A stretch of 64,000 nt of DNA from AP-15 sp963762575 (GTDB lineage Bacteria > Pseudomonadota > Alphaproteobacteria > ATCC43930 > CGMCC-115725): the NCBI GenBank assembly GCA_963762575.1, contig CAVXLL010000013.1, positions 372,001-436,000 of the forward strand, written 5' to 3'. The position numbers were made by a program, and so were the translations under genes. Under the pieces are notes generated by a model, which saw nothing but the letters and a program-made list of their open reading frames with translations, searched no databases and was not told the origin of the DNA. Shown in pieces: positions 62,649-64,000 of this stretch. Positions within the stretch are counted from its first letter, which is position 1. Each line of letters opens with the position of its first letter.

Positions 62649-62745
62649 TTTCGCCTCGCCGCACCATGCGTCGGTGAACGCCGGACGCCTCGATTATGTT
62701 CCGCTCGCGATCATTCGGCCACGTCATTCTTAACCTTTACGATGC

Positions 62746-63519
62746 TTAACGCAAGCCGCTGCTTGCGAGCCAAGCGAGAACCGCTTCGACCGTTGGCAGG
62801 CGATGAGTTGCGGCTGTCATGCCATCGAAAGGCCCGACCCGGACCGCGATCCCGCCGCGGCGGCGGATTTCCGCAAAGCCGTCCTCGTCGGTCGTGTCGT
62901 CCCCGACAAAAACGGGTCGGCGTCCGAGGAACGGAGGTTCGGCCAGGAAGGCCGCGATGGCCCGCCCCTTGTCCGCGCCGCGGGGTTGCAGTTCGACAAC
63001 CATCTTGCCCGCGATCAGGCGCAACATCGAAGCCATCTCGCGGTGGAGCGCCTCGACAACGCTGCGGATTTCCGGCTCGCGTTGCGGTGTCGCACGGTAG
63101 TGAAGCGCGAGCGTTCCGCCTTTGTCTTCGAGCTCGAGGCCGGTTCCATCCGCTGCGAGCGCCGCAAGCTTTGGCCGCAGGCGATCGAGCGCTGCCGCGC
63201 TATCGCCGTCGACCGCGCAATCGAGGATCCCGTCGGCGCGTCGGCGCTGGAGACCGTGCAGACCCGCTGCGGCGCCTTGCCACGGCTGGAACAGGCGGTC
63301 GAGTTGAGCCAGCGGGCGGCCACTGATCAGAGCAAGCGCGCCCTCCCGCTGGGCCGAAAGCCGGATCATCAGCGACGGCAAGCCGCCTGGTACTTGGACG
63401 AGTTCCGGGCGGGGAGCGATCTCGAGCAGCGTCCCATCGACATCGAGGAACAGCGCCGATTGCGGATCGAGCGGTGGCGTCGACGATTCGGCGGCCGTCA
63501 GAGAAGCGTCTTTGTGCAT
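62746..63519 (-). CDS. otsB: Trehalose-6-phosphate phosphatase OtsB
   Basis: HAD-superfamily phosphatase, 257 residues. Catalytic ALFLDVDGTLLEIA (Asp-x-Asp), ALALISGRPLAQLDRLF (Ser), DKGGTLALHYRATP cap segment, KMVVELQPRGADKGRAI (Lys) and PVFVGDDTTDEDGF (Asp pair). ATG 63519 with GGAGAAA upstream; a longer frame to 63657 lacks homology. Forms the operon otsB-otsA-glk for trehalose, usually an osmotic or desiccation protectant. Confidence 0.95.
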   Translation of the reverse strand: MHKDASLTAAESSTPPLDPQSALFLDVDGTLLEIAPRPELVQVPGGLPSLMIRLSAQREGALALISGRPLAQLDRLFQPWQGAAAGLHGLQRRRADGILDCAVDGDSAAALDRLRPKLAALAADGTGLELEDKGGTLALHYRATPQREPEIRSVVEALHREMASMLRLIAGKMVVELQPRGADKGRAIAAFLAEPPFLGRRPVFVGDDTTDEDGFAEIRRRGGIAVRVGPFDGMTAATHRLPTVEAVLAWLASSGLR

Positions 63520-63697
63520 TGCACATTTCTCCGCCTCAGGGAGGTATGCTAAATGCCTGATCTGAACGCAATTCCTCAACCCGGCCAAAGGTGTTTCGAA
63601 AAAGAGTCTTGACTTCGCCGTCCGACGCCCTAAATTGTGCAGTGCGGTAACGATCACTGGTTGTGGTGTTACCGTACGTCTTCTAGGCGTTTCCTCC

Positions 63698-64000
63698 CTA
63701 AACTTGGGCCGTGGTCAATCTGCGGCCCATTTTTTTTGCCTCCATTTTTTGCCAGGGGCTCAGCCGACCCGAAGAAGCCTGATCGAATTTGCGGTCGGAA
63801 CCGATCAATGCACCGGGCTCGAGGTCGGGCTCCGCCGCAATCTCGCGGTAGATCGGCGCGAAATCGGGCCGGGTCGCATCGAACAGCTGCTCGAAGTCGT
63901 CGATCACGAAATAGGTCTGCTGGAAATCGTCGATCCGGTAGCAGGTCCGCATCACCCGCCGCAAGTCGAAACGGATCCGGTTTGGCCGGGGGTCCTTGAG
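63698..64000 (-). CDS. phhA: Phenylalanine 4-hydroxylase PhhA, C-terminal part
   Basis: Tetrahydropterin-dependent iron enzyme making tyrosine from phenylalanine. The visible 100 codons read IRFDLRRVMRTCYRIDDFQQ, TYFVIDDFEQLFDAT, RPDFAPIYREIA, the typical end of bacterial PhhA after the iron site, plus a 40-residue tail. The N-terminus and iron ligands are beyond the right edge. Stop TAG at 63698-63700. Confidence 0.9.
   Translation of the reverse strand, partial: LKDPRPNRIRFDLRRVMRTCYRIDDFQQTYFVIDDFEQLFDATRPDFAPIYREIAAEPDLEPGALIGSDRKFDQASSGRLSPWQKMEAKKMGRRLTTAQV

Overview
The window is GC-rich, gene-dense bacterial chromosome that I read as an alphaproteobacterium, probably of the Hyphomicrobiales/Rhizobiales (Bradyrhizobium- or Xanthobacteraceae-like). 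The clues are a glycine-using 5-aminolevulinate synthase, a DUF992 secreted protein, an SdhAF4/DUF1674 protein, a recN-ligA pair, many c-type cytochrome-like secreted proteins, and palindromic intergenic repeats of a style common in that group. Assignment to order is inference.

Layout. 1-8 kb: start of an RND adaptor gene, katG, a frame-broken hemA, a di-heme cytochrome c peroxidase, a small secreted FN3-like protein and a stub of a second hemA. 8-16 kb: a tripartite RND efflux operon (outer-membrane factor, adaptor with an internal amber codon, AcrB-type pump) bracketed by two versions of the same regulator locus. Only the downstream tetR is intact, and three copies of one inverted-repeat operator lie around it. 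16-25 kb: metabolic and secreted-protein genes (LLM flavin oxidoreductase, DUF992, double cold-shock protein, glyoxalase, MFS, AHL-lactonase-like hydrolase, NHL propeller, transglutaminase-like protein, amidohydrolase). 25-33 kb: a Type I restriction-modification island whose modification and half-specificity subunits are fused. The island lies between a complete amidohydrolase gene and a second, 95%-like copy of that gene's last 642 bases. 33-41 kb: a decayed hydantoinase locus, then recN, ligA and a TonB-like gene on the minus strand, then a methionine-sulfoxide reductase and another amidohydrolase. 41-44 kb: a complete 1.9-kb insertion sequence that has split a TumA-like antitoxin gene. 44-48 kb: heavily frame-broken VOC and secreted cytochrome-like genes, and a class II aldolase. 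48-53 kb: argG, a yggT/DUF167/nnrU/hydrolase group, tRNA-Ala(CGC) and a GST. 53-58 kb: a cluster for D-glutamate handling (murD2, murL and two genes that together match the two halves of animal D-glutamate cyclase). 58-64 kb: sdhAF4, a CoA-transferase plus SMR pump, and glk-otsA-otsB for glucose phosphorylation and trehalose synthesis; the end of phhA runs off the window.

How the genes fit together. The most coherent unit is the D-glutamate cluster. MurD2 and MurL are the known alternative route that adds L-Glu to UDP-MurNAc-L-Ala and then epimerises it in place, avoiding free D-Glu. The adjacent DUF1445 and DUF4392 proteins would remove free D-Glu as 5-oxo-D-proline. The efflux locus shows a readable regulatory design. 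katG, hemA and the cytochrome peroxidase make a loose haem/peroxide neighbourhood.

Caution on sequence quality. Many genes, including the normally essential ligA, are broken by single-base indels, mostly one extra base, and five conserved Gln or Tyr positions read TAG. Much of this looks like sequencing or assembly error, so the frameshifted genes at 3.5-7.6, 35-39, 43-48 and 62.5 kb should not be read as true pseudogenes without checking. All calls come from reading the sequence by eye; no database search was run.
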